64,000 bases of DNA from Metabacillus sp. FJAT-52054 (GCF_037201815.1 NZ_CP147407.1:2488723-2552722); one strand, 5' to 3'. Positions 28,491 to 37,497 are shown, counted from the first letter of the stretch. The notes: generated by a model not told the origin, from the sequence alone. Program-made: numbers and translations.

Positions 28491-28519
28491 AATGTATGCA
28501 GGCTTGACCGCTTTATGCC
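28491..28519 (-). promoter_or_regulatory. Sigma-E promoter of the spoIIIA operon
   Basis: On the minus strand GGCATAA (28513-28519), 14 bases, then CATACATT (28491-28498). This matches the mother-cell sigma-E consensus in sequence and spacing. It lies between yqhV and spoIIIAA, the known position in B. subtilis. Confidence 0.85.
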
Positions 28520-28524
28520 ACCCC

Positions 28525-28806
28525 TCACTTATAAATTCCAGCTAATATAAAAACGACTCCGAGACCGATGAAAATCATTTTCCCATAAGAAATCTCTCCA
28601 GCAATTTGAAAGATACCGATTGCCATCGTTCCAATAAAAATAGCCGGCCCGACAATAGCCAAAACGGAGTTAATCGCAATCGCCTTACGGACGTCATTTA
28701 CAAGGAGCATACAAATTGCTGCAGTCAATTCAATACTTGCTGATAAAAAGCGGAGTCCTGCCATAGCAAGCACGGTTTGATCAAGCCCATTCCACCAATT
28801 CTTCAT
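28525..28806 (-). CDS. yqhV: DUF2619 membrane protein YqhV
   Basis: This 93-residue protein has three hydrophobic segments (about 10-35, 42-62, 70-90). Its gene is regularly found just upstream of spoIIIAA in Bacillus. The function is unknown; the position suggests a sporulation link. The ATG at 28806 follows GGTGGAAGG. The stop codon lies only a few bases before the sigma-E promoter of spoIIIA. Confidence 0.85.
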   Translation of the reverse strand: MKNWWNGLDQTVLAMAGLRFLSASIELTAAICMLLVNDVRKAIAINSVLAIVGPAIFIGTMAIGIFQIAGEISYGKMIFIGLGVVFILAGIYK

Positions 28807-28895
28807 CCTTCCACCTCGGGTCCTTTTTGTACAGCCTATGCGCCTTGTCCATGAAATAGAAAGAAAAGCGTTTTTTTCTCAACTGATTCGAGTCA

Positions 28896-28904
28896 TGATA
28901 TAAT
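28896..28904 (+). promoter_or_regulatory. Extended -10 promoter for the small membrane gene at 28976
   Basis: TG-A-TATAAT (28896-28904) is an extended -10 element. A weak -35-like TTCTCA lies at 28876-28881 with 17-base spacing. It precedes the only plus-strand gene here by 72 bases. Confidence 0.55.
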
Positions 28905-28975
28905 GGAAATATAGGGAAATTTATTTTGGTAAAAGTTTTGCAGTCCGGTACTGCGGAATGAAGGAGGGGATGAAG

Positions 28976-29212
28976 ATGGAAGGATTTTCTCAAGCTTATT
29001 TCATACTTCAATGGATTCTCGCTGCAGGCATTTTTCTGGTTATCCCAGTTATCATCATCATCAAGGCCTTGAAAAAGAAGAAGTACCCCAGAAGCAATTT
29101 CTACACCCCGTTTGACAACATCATTGAAGGCAAGAGTTCGAGTGAGAAATTGGCTGTTGATCAGCTGCAGGAAGATGAAAGGCACCGTAACCGGTATGGA
29201 GAAATAGATTGA
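28976..29212 (+). CDS. Small single-pass membrane protein, function unknown
   Basis: This 78-residue protein has one strong membrane segment (about 9-30, rich in Ile/Val), a KKKKYPRS basic flank and a charged C-terminal tail (DQLQEDERHRNRYGEID). Topology would be N-out with a cytoplasmic tail by the positive-inside rule. I do not recognise the family with certainty. The ATG at 28976 lies 8 bases after GGAGG; two earlier ATGs at 28958 and 28970 are too early or too close to that site. It is divergent from yqhV and ends at a shared terminator. Confidence 0.7.
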   Translation: MEGFSQAYFILQWILAAGIFLVIPVIIIIKALKKKKYPRSNFYTPFDNIIEGKSSSEKLAVDQLQEDERHRNRYGEID

Positions 29213-29298
29213 CCGGTAAAAAAAATGTAAGCTATGTGCCTTGATTCTTTTTACATGCAAGAGAATTTAAACGGAGCGTTTCGTTAGCACTCCAATAG

Positions 29299-29328
29299 AA
29301 AAACCCGGTTCATTTGAACCGGGTTTTT
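29299..29328. terminator. Bidirectional terminator
   Basis: Perfect 13-bp arms AAAAACCCGGTTC (29299-29311) and GAACCGGGTTTTT (29316-29328) around a four-base loop. It serves the plus-strand small membrane gene and the minus-strand Mur ligase. Confidence 0.92.
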
Positions 29329-29335
29329 ACAGGGC

Positions 29336-30913
29336 TTATCCATTTTTTCTGCCGGCAAGAGGAAGCAGTTCCGCTCTTGTAAGAAGAATTTTTTTTGCAG
29401 AAACGCGTCGTGTGACCGTTCCCCTTTTCTTTGATTTATAAAAAGTTTCAATAATTTTCTCATCAGAGTGCGGAATCGCTTCACCTTTGACCATTTGTGC
29501 CCCGTTAATACAGCCGCTGGTGAGTAGTATGATATCGTTAGAATGCCCCAGGCTAAGTGCCTTAATGACACCTTGTTTTCTGGTCAAGGTCGGATGGATT
29601 TCAGCTGCGCGGGGTTTACGGAATCCACTCATCACCTGCTCGACAATCACTCGCGGATCATGGTCTCCAGGATGATCGACTGTTACGACAATCTCATCCG
29701 CCTTGTTCTCAATGACCTGTGCCATTTTTGGCATTTTTGCAAAGTCTCTAATGCCGATTCCAGCAATCATGACAATCAGCCGATTGTGCGGCAGCTTCTT
29801 TACTTCCTCTAAAAGACGAGTCAAAGCAACAGGCGTATGTGCGTAATCCAATATGATCTTTTGACTGTCAGGACCTTTTATAATCTGAAAACGCCCTTCA
29901 GGACTTTCCAGATGGCGAAGTACTTTAACGATCTCCTCTATCCCGAACCCAAATAATAGAGCCGCTCCTATTGCTGAAAGAACGTTCGAAATGTTGTATT
30001 CCCCATATACCGGAACATCAATACTGAAAGTAGAACCCGCGTATAACAAAGTGAATTTCGAACCGTATTCACTGAACTCAATATTAACCGCCCTTAGATC
30101 CGCATGGTTATTTGAAGACAGGCTGTAAGTGATTCGCGGACCGGTGAAAGTACTTGCCAGCCTCTCTCCCATTCCTTCATCATCAACATTAATAACGGCC
30201 TGTTTAGCTTGCTTAAACAGTCTCAACTTGCACTCCATATAGTGAGCAAAAGTTTTATGGTATTCCAGGTGCTCTTCAGAAAGGTTCGTATGGATGGCTA
30301 CATCAAACTTAATATCATCTACACGGTTCTGATCCAGGGCAATGGACGATACCTCCATCGCCACAGCTTCATCTCCGAGAGATACTAAATCCTGAAACAT
30401 ACTTTGCAGATCTATAGATTCCGGAGTTGTTGGAGTACTTTTCTTGTAGGACAATTTTTCCTTAGAAGACCAAATACCTGTGGTGCCAATGGATCCCGAT
30501 GGCATCCCAAGCAGCGTTAACAATGACCTAACATAAGCTGCAACCGTCGTTTTACCATTCGTTCCAGTTATTCCAACGGTTTTTATTTTTTCATCAGCAG
30601 AGCTGTAATACGTTCTTGCAAACTTCGCCATCGTTTCTCTTACATTATCAACCAATATAAAAGTACATAGGGGATGCTTCACGCTTAAGTCCTGAAGAAG
30701 AGGCAAGCTGGAGCCAAATACGGCAACTGCGCCTTGTGATAACGCATCTTCAATATATTGATGACCATCATGAGTGTACCCCTTCATACTAAAAAAAAGA
30801 GAAAAATCTTTTACAAGCCGTGAATCATAAGCAAGATGAAGGATTTGCTGGGCTGGAGGACCTAATATCTTTTTTATTGGCAATTCGTTAAGCTGGTTAA
30901 ATTTAATTAGCAT
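29336..30913 (-). CDS. Mur ligase family protein, MurE-like paralogue
   Basis: This 525-residue ATP-dependent amide ligase has three Mur domains. The N-terminal UDP-MurNAc-binding-like domain shows LAYDSRLVKDFSLFFSMKGY. The central ATPase has GITGTNGKTT (about 114-123), TTPESIDLQ, MEVSSIALDQNRV and the lysine of ECKLRLF (normally carbamylated). The C-terminal domain has DYAHTP and EGRFQ. Diaminopimelate-adding MurE enzymes carry DNPR; here the segment reads DHPGDHDPRV, closer to the D-P-[AG] form of non-DAP ligases. The gene lies outside the dcw cluster, so it is probably a second, specialised ligase with unknown amino-acid substrate. The ATG at 30913 follows GTGAGG. Confidence 0.8.
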   Translation of the reverse strand: MLIKFNQLNELPIKKILGPPAQQILHLAYDSRLVKDFSLFFSMKGYTHDGHQYIEDALSQGAVAVFGSSLPLLQDLSVKHPLCTFILVDNVRETMAKFARTYYSSADEKIKTVGITGTNGKTTVAAYVRSLLTLLGMPSGSIGTTGIWSSKEKLSYKKSTPTTPESIDLQSMFQDLVSLGDEAVAMEVSSIALDQNRVDDIKFDVAIHTNLSEEHLEYHKTFAHYMECKLRLFKQAKQAVINVDDEGMGERLASTFTGPRITYSLSSNNHADLRAVNIEFSEYGSKFTLLYAGSTFSIDVPVYGEYNISNVLSAIGAALLFGFGIEEIVKVLRHLESPEGRFQIIKGPDSQKIILDYAHTPVALTRLLEEVKKLPHNRLIVMIAGIGIRDFAKMPKMAQVIENKADEIVVTVDHPGDHDPRVIVEQVMSGFRKPRAAEIHPTLTRKQGVIKALSLGHSNDIILLTSGCINGAQMVKGEAIPHSDEKIIETFYKSKKRGTVTRRVSAKKILLTRAELLPLAGRKNG

Positions 30914-31192
30914 GATTGACCTCACAGGTGTTTAGTATAATTGCTTGTGCTGCAGTTTTATTTTTTGTATGAATATCACATTGTATTCAGTTAGAAATTA
31001 GTCTAATTCTTATTAGGTCAGGGTTTTTTATACCCTGTGAATAAGTAAACCTATACAAATACCCTCATACTAACTACCCGTTTTATTGCAAATTAAAACC
31101 TGCACCTGCACTAATAAATGCGATATTTTTTAACATCTCATTCAGGCTCGAAGAATAGATCGAACATTCCATAATAATCCCTGTGAATGACA
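30914..31192. other. Intergenic region between the Mur ligase and efp
   Basis: This A/T-rich gap holds a TATACT -10-like hexamer upstream of the Mur ligase on the minus strand, and a small CAGGGT/ACCCTG hairpin near 31019-31039. I see no gene in it. Confidence 0.35.
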
Positions 31193-31258
31193 AAAGGCAT
31201 CCAGATAGACTTCCGAATGCCTTTATTCTAAAAGCTAAAACCCGCCGTAGGCGGGTTT
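31193..31258 (-). terminator. Tandem terminators of efp
   Basis: The first hairpin, AAACCCGCC/GGCGGGTTT (31238-31258), follows the efp stop codon directly and ends in a T-rich run. The second, AAAGGCAT/ATGCCTTT (31193-31200, 31217-31224), lies further downstream. Confidence 0.8.
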
Positions 31259-31262
31259 CCTA

Positions 31263-31820
31263 TTACGCTCTTGAAACGTAAGAAGATTCTGTTGTGTTGA
31301 TGATTAATACATCCCCTTCATTAATGAAGAAAGGAACGTTTACGGTAAGTCCAGTTTCAAGAGTAGCTGGTTTTGTTCCGCCTGAAGCCGTATCACCTTT
31401 GATTCCCGGCTCCGTTTCAGTTACCTTCAATTCAACCGTGTTTGGAAGCTCCACTCCAAGAGTTTCGGTCTGGAACATCATAATTTGCACTTCCATATTT
31501 TCTTTCAGGAATTTCAGCTCATACTCAATTGCGTTTGCTGGAAGCTCGATTTGCTCGTAAGATTCATTATCCATGAATACATGCATATCATCGCTTGCAT
31601 ACAAATATTGCATTCTGCGCGTCTCAATCTGTGCTTTCGCTACTTTTTCACCTGCGCGGAACGTTTTTTCCTGAATGGCACCAGTCCGAAGGTTGCGAAG
31701 CTTTGAACGAACGAATGCTGCTCCTTTACCCGGCTTCACGTGCTGGAAATCAATTACGCGCCAAATTCCATTGTCCACCTCTATTGTTAAACCTGTACGA
31801 AAATCATTTACTGAAATCAT
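31263..31820 (-). CDS. efp: Translation elongation factor P
   Basis: EF-P relieves ribosome stalling at polyproline. The 185-residue chain has the three beta-barrel domains, with the tip lysine in PGKG at K32, which B. subtilis modifies with 5-aminopentanol. The C-terminal signature is [12 protein letters not shown]. The ATG at 31820 follows AGGAGG. It follows yqhT on the same strand (76-base gap), the usual Bacillus order. Confidence 0.98.
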   Translation of the reverse strand: MISVNDFRTGLTIEVDNGIWRVIDFQHVKPGKGAAFVRSKLRNLRTGAIQEKTFRAGEKVAKAQIETRRMQYLYASDDMHVFMDNESYEQIELPANAIEYELKFLKENMEVQIMMFQTETLGVELPNTVELKVTETEPGIKGDTASGGTKPATLETGLTVNVPFFINEGDVLIINTTESSYVSRA

Positions 31821-31896
31821 GAATGTGTTCCTCCTAGCAATCTTTTGCCCCGTTGTTGAAAACAGGGCTTATGTAAAAAAGCGAATGCGCCTTTTT

Positions 31897-32955
31897 TTAA
31901 AGGATAATCAATTCTTTTGGAGACGATGTTAGTGACTCGTTGCCGTTTTCCGTGACAACCGTGTCATCTTCAATTCTTACTCCGCCAAGTCCGGCGATAT
32001 AAATACCAGGTTCTACCGTTACCACCATTCCGGACTCCAAAACCGTTTCAGATCGTGAGGATAATGCAGGTCCTTCATGCACTTCCAAGCCTAAGCCGTG
32101 ACCTGTTGAATGACCGAAATACTCTCCGTACCCTTTTTCTGTAATGTAATCACGTGTTAAGGCGTCTGCTTCCTTGCCTGTCATGCCCGCTTTAATTCCG
32201 TTCATGGCTCTAAGCTGAGATTCCAGCACGACCGAATAAATTTCCTTCAGCTTATCAGAAGGCTCGCCGACTGCAAACGTTCTCGTAATATCCGAGCAGT
32301 ACCCTTTATAGTAAGCACCGAAATCAAGCGTTACAAAATCGCCTGTTTCAATTTCTTTTTCGCTTGCTGTTCCGTGCGGGAGAGCAGAGCGAAAGCCGGA
32401 TGCAACAATAATATCAAATGAAGATGAAGCAGCTCCATTTTTACGCATGAAAAACTCCAGTTCGTTGGAAACATCAATTTCTTTCAAACCTGGGCGAACG
32501 AAGTGTAGAATGTGAGAATAGGCGGCATCCGCAATCTCGGCCGCTTCCTTTAATATCTTAATCTCTGCCGGAGACTTAATCAAGCGTAACTTTTCCACGG
32601 CACCTGAAACCGGAACAAGAGAGATTCCGTTCATTGCTTTTTGGTACTGCTGATATGCAGCGAACGTAATATGGTCCTGCTCGAAGCCAAGCTTCGTAAT
32701 GCCCATCTTTTTTGCCTGTTCAGCTGCTTCTTCAATGATTGAGCCTGTATGCTGAATAATCTCGTAGCCTTGTGCCTGCTTCCCTGCCTGTTCTACATAA
32801 CGGAAATCTGTGATGAATACCGCCTTTGATTCCGAAATAATCGCTAGTCCCGCAGAGCCGGTGAAGCCTGTCATATAACGGCGGTTGTATTCGCTTGTAA
32901 TAAGCAGACCATCAATTTCAGAACTCTTAAATGAATTTCTTAATTTTTCAAGCAT
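31897..32955 (-). CDS. yqhT: M24-family aminopeptidase / Xaa-Pro peptidase YqhT
   Basis: This 352-residue dimetal peptidase has a creatinase-like N-terminal domain (about 1-130) and a pita-bread catalytic domain. The five metal ligands are visible: D in TLDFGAYYKGYCSDITRTF (two aspartates), H in STGHGLGLEVHEGP, and E in VTVEPGIYI and GGVRIEDD. It probably removes N-terminal residues before proline. The ATG at 32955 has GGGGG at better spacing than the ATG at 32961. The latter overlaps the aroQ stop codon (ATGA), so both remain possible. It sits between aroQ and efp. Confidence 0.93.
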   Translation of the reverse strand: MLEKLRNSFKSSEIDGLLITSEYNRRYMTGFTGSAGLAIISESKAVFITDFRYVEQAGKQAQGYEIIQHTGSIIEEAAEQAKKMGITKLGFEQDHITFAAYQQYQKAMNGISLVPVSGAVEKLRLIKSPAEIKILKEAAEIADAAYSHILHFVRPGLKEIDVSNELEFFMRKNGAASSSFDIIVASGFRSALPHGTASEKEIETGDFVTLDFGAYYKGYCSDITRTFAVGEPSDKLKEIYSVVLESQLRAMNGIKAGMTGKEADALTRDYITEKGYGEYFGHSTGHGLGLEVHEGPALSSRSETVLESGMVVTVEPGIYIAGLGGVRIEDDTVVTENGNESLTSSPKELIIL

Positions 32956-32957
32956 GT

Positions 32958-33398
32958 TCATCTTCCCCCTGTTTGATTCATTAACGCCTGAAGCGCCAGT
33001 CTATATCCATAGAATCCAAGCCCGGCGATTTGGCCAAGTGCTGCAGGAGCAATAACCGAATGGTGCCGGAATTCTTCTCTGGCATAAACATTTGATATAT
33101 GTACTTCCATAACCGGAACCGATACTCCTGCAACCGCATCCCGAATTGCATAGCTGTAATGGGTGAAAGCCCCGGGATTCAGAACGATTCCATCGTACTG
33201 TTCATCCGCTTCATGAATGGCATCAATTAAATCTCCCTCATGGTTGGACTGAAAGCACGTTACCTCGATTCCTGCGTCTTCCGCGAATTGAAGAAGCTCT
33301 CTTTCAAGATCTGTTAAAGTCTTACTGCCGTATACAGCCGGCTCGCGTTTCCCAAGCCGGTTTAAATTGGGGCCGTTGAGGATTAAATACCGCTGCAT
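32958..33398 (-). CDS. aroQ: 3-dehydroquinate dehydratase, type II
   Basis: This enzyme converts 3-dehydroquinate to 3-dehydroshikimate in the shikimate pathway. The 146 residues are typical of the dodecameric type II enzymes. Motifs are LILNGPNLNRLGKREPAVYG with the catalytic tyrosine, QSNHEGDLIDAIHEA, NPGAFTHYSYAIRDA and EVHISNVYAREEFRHHS. The ATG at 33398 follows GGGAGAG. An upstream in-frame start at 33464 has no site. It equals B. subtilis yqhS. Confidence 0.96.
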   Translation of the reverse strand: MQRYLILNGPNLNRLGKREPAVYGSKTLTDLERELLQFAEDAGIEVTCFQSNHEGDLIDAIHEADEQYDGIVLNPGAFTHYSYAIRDAVAGVSVPVMEVHISNVYAREEFRHHSVIAPAALGQIAGLGFYGYRLALQALMNQTGGR

Positions 33399-33498
33399 AT
33401 TTCTCTCTCCCGTCCTGAAAAACTGAAATGAAAAGCCAGGAATCACCCAAGCTTCATTCAGCAAAAGCTTCTATGAGTGCTTGTTTATTTTACCATAG

Positions 33499-34023
33499 TC
33501 AGCTATTTTCCTCTAATGATTTAGAAGGTTTGGATTTCGTCTCCTTCATTACTTCACTATAGTCATATGATATGGAATACCCAACGAACGTTCCATATAG
33601 GATATAAATACATAATGTAGTTACAACCGTATTTGAATCCAAATCTGTAATCGGTTTTAGGACAGGAAACAGGGGAGTCAATAATACAAAGACGAACCCC
33701 CATAGTGCGATACCGAATCCAATTCCAGCCCAAATCGTATGAATTCTTCTTAAAATAGCGTAATAAACAAAGGCAACTCCGATTGAAATAACACTGATTA
33801 AGCATATACTTACAATATTTCCTGCTGTTCCATCTTTCCATGCTCCTGCCGATACCGGCTGCAAAATCATATTGGGGCTTATTTCGGAAAGCTTAAAGTA
33901 CGAAGCAATAAAAGCCATCACAGACCAGATCAGGCCACCAGCAAAGCCGCATGCAGCTACTCTTCCAAGAATTGAAGCGGCTGTCGGCCCCTTTTTAACC
34001 GTTCCAGAATTTTGATTGTCCAT
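33499..34023 (-). CDS. yqhR: Conserved membrane protein YqhR
   Basis: This 174-residue protein has four hydrophobic segments (about 22-42, 68-90, 97-120, 135-155) and a polar, lysine/serine-rich C-terminus. Its place upstream of aroQ (yqhS) and divergent from yqhQ matches YqhR of B. subtilis; the function is unknown. The ATG at 34023 follows AGGTGATGG. Confidence 0.85.
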   Translation of the reverse strand: MDNQNSGTVKKGPTAASILGRVAACGFAGGLIWSVMAFIASYFKLSEISPNMILQPVSAGAWKDGTAGNIVSICLISVISIGVAFVYYAILRRIHTIWAGIGFGIALWGFVFVLLTPLFPVLKPITDLDSNTVVTTLCIYILYGTFVGYSISYDYSEVMKETKSKPSKSLEENS

Positions 34024-34173
34024 TTACCATCACCTCACTTCTCAGTATGCCCCTACTTTTCCCTGTCAATGTCAGTGCGCTTCTCATGTGTAAGAAAAAA
34101 ATGGATGGGTATACTAATCCTACAACCTGTAACGGTAAATAAATGTCAAAACAATGAAACATCAGCCTAGAGG

Positions 34174-34194
34174 TTTACCTGAATTTTAGGTAAA
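34174..34194. promoter_or_regulatory. Palindromic operator-like site upstream of yqhQ
   Basis: Perfect arms TTTACCT (34174-34180) and AGGTAAA (34188-34194) around seven bases lie in the yqhR-yqhQ divergent region, about 70 bases before yqhQ. I do not recognise the binding protein. It could also be a short hairpin. Confidence 0.4.
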
Positions 34195-34262
34195 ATAGAA
34201 TAATAACACTTTTGACAGAAATTCTTAGCAGAAGTGACCAAGTTGAGATAGGTTGGTGTTTC

Positions 34263-35204
34263 ATGTCTACAGAGAAAAAACCCGCGTATGGCGGGCAGGC
34301 AGTGGTTGAAGGAGTTATGTTCGGAGGAAAGCATCATTACGTAACGGCAATCCGGAGAAAAGATGATTCAATTGAATTTTTTCATTTGCCGAGAAAAGGG
34401 AATCCTATTCTTGCAAAACTGAAAAAAATCCCTTTTTTAAGAGGCATTATCGCTATATTGGAAGCAAGTGCAAATGGTACCAAGCATTTGAATTTTTCTA
34501 CTGACCGATTTGATGTAGACCCTGGAGACGACAGCAAAGTGGCCTCCGAAAGAAAAGAATCAAAACTGACTATGATTCTTGGCGTAGCCGCTGCAGGTAT
34601 TCTGTCGTTTTTGTTTGGGAAATTCATCTTCACCTTAATACCTGTTTTTCTGGCTGAGTCCACCCGCTTTATCTTTAAAAGTGATTTTTCACAAATCATG
34701 GTGGAGGGTGCTTTTAAACTCATTCTGCTGCTTGCCTACATTTATTTTATATCGTTAACCCCTCTTATTAAACGGGTATTCCAATACCACGGGGCAGAAC
34801 ATAAAGTCATTAACTGCTATGAAAACGATATGCCTCTGACGGTAGAAAATGTACAAAAGCAATCCAGGCTCCATTACCGCTGCGGAAGCAGTTTTATCCT
34901 GTTTACAGTCATCGTAGGTGTTTTTGTTTATATGCTCGTTCCAACCGATCCTTTATGGTTACGTGTTGTAAATCGGGTAGCTTTAATACCAGTCGTACTT
35001 GGTATTTCTTTTGAGGTTTTGCAGCTTACAAATTCCCTCCGCAATGTACCAATCTTAAAAGCACTTGGTCTGCCCGGGTTATGGCTTCAGCTTTTAACCA
35101 CGAAAGAACCTGATAACAAACAGGTGGAAGTAGCAATTGAGAGCTTTGAAGAGCTAATGAGGATGGAAAAGGAAACCCAAATGTCTAAGGAGCAAATTGT
35201 TTAA
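34263..35204 (+). CDS. yqhQ: DUF1385 membrane protein YqhQ
   Basis: This 313-residue protein has the DUF1385 signature YGGQAVVEGVMFGG at its N-terminus, QYHGAEHKVINCYEND in the middle, and SRLHYRCGSSF following. It has about four membrane segments. The function is unknown; related proteins are described as metal-dependent enzyme-like. The ATG at 34263 is followed by the conserved domain; the ribosome-binding site (AGGTTGGTG) is modest. It is the first gene of yqhQ-yqhP, with a 32-base gap. Confidence 0.88.
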   Translation: MSTEKKPAYGGQAVVEGVMFGGKHHYVTAIRRKDDSIEFFHLPRKGNPILAKLKKIPFLRGIIAILEASANGTKHLNFSTDRFDVDPGDDSKVASERKESKLTMILGVAAAGILSFLFGKFIFTLIPVFLAESTRFIFKSDFSQIMVEGAFKLILLLAYIYFISLTPLIKRVFQYHGAEHKVINCYENDMPLTVENVQKQSRLHYRCGSSFILFTVIVGVFVYMLVPTDPLWLRVVNRVALIPVVLGISFEVLQLTNSLRNVPILKALGLPGLWLQLLTTKEPDNKQVEVAIESFEELMRMEKETQMSKEQIV

Positions 35205-35236
35205 CAATCTTGTCTAATTTAATGGGAGGTGGATTC

Positions 35237-35611
35237 ATGAAACGCGGATCGAACTGGTTTTTTCTGGCTATTGCGGGTCTTGCAGGTTTCTATTTGATTA
35301 CTACCATGATCACAAATCCTGCTGCTCTCCTGCAGCAGGCAGCAATCTTGGTCATTACCATTGCCATTATCTATCTTGTGTTCCGTTATTTTATGAAAAG
35401 GAAAATGGGGTCTGATTACTCGTCCTATTCAAAAGCGGTGAAGCAGTCGAAGCGTACCGCAAACGAAAAAACTTATTCCAGCTCCCCTTCCAAGACGGTC
35501 ACTCCCATCAAAAAATACGTGAAAAGAAAGCCTTTTAAGAAGAAAAGCTCCAGTCACTTGACAGTCATTGAAGGAAAAAAAGGAAAAAAGAAAAATAGGG
35601 CCCTTTTTTAA
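35237..35611 (+). CDS. yqhP: SA1362-type small membrane protein YqhP
   Basis: This 124-residue protein has two N-terminal membrane segments (about 6-24 and 32-50) and a long, very basic tail rich in lysine and serine (KKYVKRKPFKKKSSSH). It resembles YqhP/SA1362-like proteins of unknown function. The ATG at 35237 follows GGGAGGTGG. Its end overlaps the converging yqhO gene by 4 bases. Confidence 0.8.
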   Translation: MKRGSNWFFLAIAGLAGFYLITTMITNPAALLQQAAILVITIAIIYLVFRYFMKRKMGSDYSSYSKAVKQSKRTANEKTYSSSPSKTVTPIKKYVKRKPFKKKSSSHLTVIEGKKGKKKNRALF

Positions 35612-36489
35612 TAGGCCCATGTCTGGAGAAAATGCTCCGTTTCACTTCTGCCTAGCTCAATTAGAGCTAGCTTTTTTTCTTCTGTTAAATTAAATTCTGT
35701 CGTCAAAATATGATCAACCGGTAAAAACACAATATTCCGTTCATGCTTGCTTGATATGTGGCGGGCGTCATGGGCGTCCTTCATCGTCTCAAATAAGGCC
35801 CCGTACAATTCAATGGCATTCGTAATTTTATTCTTGGGCCTTTCCTGTTCATTCGGTGTTAACCGGATGCCCAGTACCGGCCGTTTCGGAAATAGTTCCG
35901 CAGTAAAAAGCCAGATGGGAAAATTGCTAAGTACTCCTCCATCGACAATCACGCAGTTTCCCAACCGGGATGTCAGCTTTACCGGTTCAAAAAAATAAGG
36001 CAGACTGCTGCTCATTCTTACCGCCCTCGCAACCGAAAAGTTTTCAGGAACAAGGCCGTATTCAGGCAAATCATCGGGTAATACGACAATCTTCCCGTTT
36101 GTCAGGTCGGATGCGATCACTTTTAACGATCCTGTCGGCAAATCACCGAAAGTTGAGATTCCCTTCGCTTTCAGTTTTTCAGCAATCCAATTCTCCAATT
36201 TTTGGCCTTTGTATAACCCAAGACGCCAATAAATCGAAATCCACTTTAAAAAACGGAGCGGAAAAAACGAGATCCGTTCATCCATAAAATCCTTTAAATT
36301 CGCTTCTTCCAGCAAGTCGATAATTTCATCACTTGTATACCCGGCTGCTATAAAGGCAGCAATAATCGATCCTGCGCTTGTTCCGGCTATACGGGCAAAC
36401 CGCAGGCCCTTTTTCTCTATTGCCTGGTAGGCTCCAGCCATAGCCAGCCCCTTAATTCCTCCGCCTGAAAAAACACCGTCAATATACAC
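35608..36489 (-). CDS. yqhO: Patatin-like phospholipase YqhO
   Basis: This 293-residue patatin-family serine hydrolase has the oxyanion loop GGGIKG, the nucleophile S38 in GTSAG and the aspartate of VDGG near 200. It probably acts on lipids in the cytoplasm; the substrate is unknown. The start is GTG at 36489, following GGGGGAATCCT. It is convergent with yqhP and lies downstream of mntR on the same strand. Confidence 0.9.
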   Translation of the reverse strand: MYIDGVFSGGGIKGLAMAGAYQAIEKKGLRFARIAGTSAGSIIAAFIAAGYTSDEIIDLLEEANLKDFMDERISFFPLRFLKWISIYWRLGLYKGQKLENWIAEKLKAKGISTFGDLPTGSLKVIASDLTNGKIVVLPDDLPEYGLVPENFSVARAVRMSSSLPYFFEPVKLTSRLGNCVIVDGGVLSNFPIWLFTAELFPKRPVLGIRLTPNEQERPKNKITNAIELYGALFETMKDAHDARHISSKHERNIVFLPVDHILTTEFNLTEEKKLALIELGRSETEHFLQTWAY

Positions 36490-36691
36490 AGGATTCCCCC
36501 TCTGTATGCTGTCTGTTAATCCTATTTCAACGTGCTGGTTTTTTAGAACTTAGGCATCCGGCTTGGGGTAAATCAGGAAACTTTTTAGTGAAGTGTTTAA
36601 TAAGAGGGTTTAGAAAAGCAGGACAGTGTATGCAGAAGCCGATGCGTCCCAGGAAAAAAATCCGGGGCGCTCATCTGCTGCTAATTGTCAA

Positions 36692-37120
36692 TTAAGAGGG
36701 ATCCTGTTCACTCCGTTTCTGTACGCTTTTAAGATCTTCGGAGCGTTTCGGATCTTCCTCAAAATACTGGACAAGGTCACCGATCCGATCGATGGCATTC
36801 CAGCTTAAATGGTGTTCAATACCTTCTACATCATCGTATATAATATCTTCATCCACACCAATGATTCTCATAAATTGTTCAAGAAGTTCATGCCGGTAAA
36901 CGAGACGTTTGCCAATTTTCTTCCCTTTTGGTGTAAGAATCAAGCCTCTATACTTCTCATAAACTAAATATTCATCTTTATCCAGCTTCTGCACCATTTT
37001 TGTAACAGAGGAGGGATGTACGCCTAGTGCTTCTGCGATATCGGACACTCTGGCGTAGCCTTTTTCTTCTATCAGGTTGTAAATTTGTTCTATGTAATCT
37101 TCCATACTGGGCGTTGGCAT
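36692..37120 (-). CDS. mntR: Manganese-responsive transcriptional regulator MntR
   Basis: MntR is a DtxR-family repressor of manganese uptake genes. The 142 residues match B. subtilis. All metal ligands are in place: D8, E11, H77, E99, E102 and H103. The winged-helix DNA-binding domain covers about 1-65 ([22 protein letters not shown]). The ATG at 37120 follows GGAGGG; an earlier ATG at 37138 precedes that site. A good sigma-A promoter lies upstream. Confidence 0.97.
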   Translation of the reverse strand: MPTPSMEDYIEQIYNLIEEKGYARVSDIAEALGVHPSSVTKMVQKLDKDEYLVYEKYRGLILTPKGKKIGKRLVYRHELLEQFMRIIGVDEDIIYDDVEGIEHHLSWNAIDRIGDLVQYFEEDPKRSEDLKSVQKRSEQDPS

Positions 37121-37147
37121 AATTAAAAGTCCCTCCATTGCTTACCG

Positions 37148-37175
37148 ATCATACTTCAAAAATAAATCATATCAA
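37148..37175 (-). promoter_or_regulatory. Sigma-A-type promoter of mntR
   Basis: On the minus strand TTGATA (37170-37175), 16 bases, then TATGAT (37148-37153), 28 bases before the mntR start. I see no canonical MntR box at it. Confidence 0.65.
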
Positions 37176-37425
37176 GTGTACACTTTTTTAGTTGCTGTGA
37201 CAAGGAACGTTCCCGTCATATAAGGCTTTTGGCGGGGAAGGAGCAGGCCGAATTCAAAAAGAAAAAATGACTGATTCGGTAAGAACAAGCCATATGATTT
37301 CCGATTCTGATTCCTTTCTCCTCGTGGTACAGGCATTGTCCCCCGCTCCCTCATAACCCGCTTTTCTTAGCAGCAATATTAAGCCGTCTCCAATCCTCAT
37401 GGTGGCAGTACTAATATTGTAAAAT
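37176..37425. other. Intergenic region between mntR and nrdJ
   Basis: Nothing I recognise is encoded here. A minus-strand frame of 60 codons (37172-37354) overlaps the mntR promoter and has no protein family features. Confidence 0.4.
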
Positions 37426-37460
37426 TAAAAAAGCTGCCAGGATTCAGGATCCCTGGCAGC
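37426..37460 (-). terminator. Terminator of nrdJ
   Basis: Minus-strand hairpin GCTGCCAGG/CCTGGCAGC (37433-37441, 37452-37460) followed by TTTTTT, 38 bases past the nrdJ stop codon. Confidence 0.88.
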
Positions 37461-37497
37461 CAGGAGCCGGATAAGTCATCCAGCTTCTAATATGATA

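Noticed and set aside
30950..30985. Sigma-E or sigma-G promoter for the Mur ligase (TGAATA and CATACA elements)
   Set aside because: The spacing is only 12 bases, too short for either sigma factor.
36630..36680. Hairpin-like sequence downstream of mntR as a terminator
   Set aside because: The stem has a mismatch and a bulge, and no U-run follows on the minus strand.
37172..37354. Minus-strand frame of 60 codons between mntR and nrdJ
   Set aside because: It overlaps the mntR promoter, lacks a recognisable family and has no ribosome-binding site.
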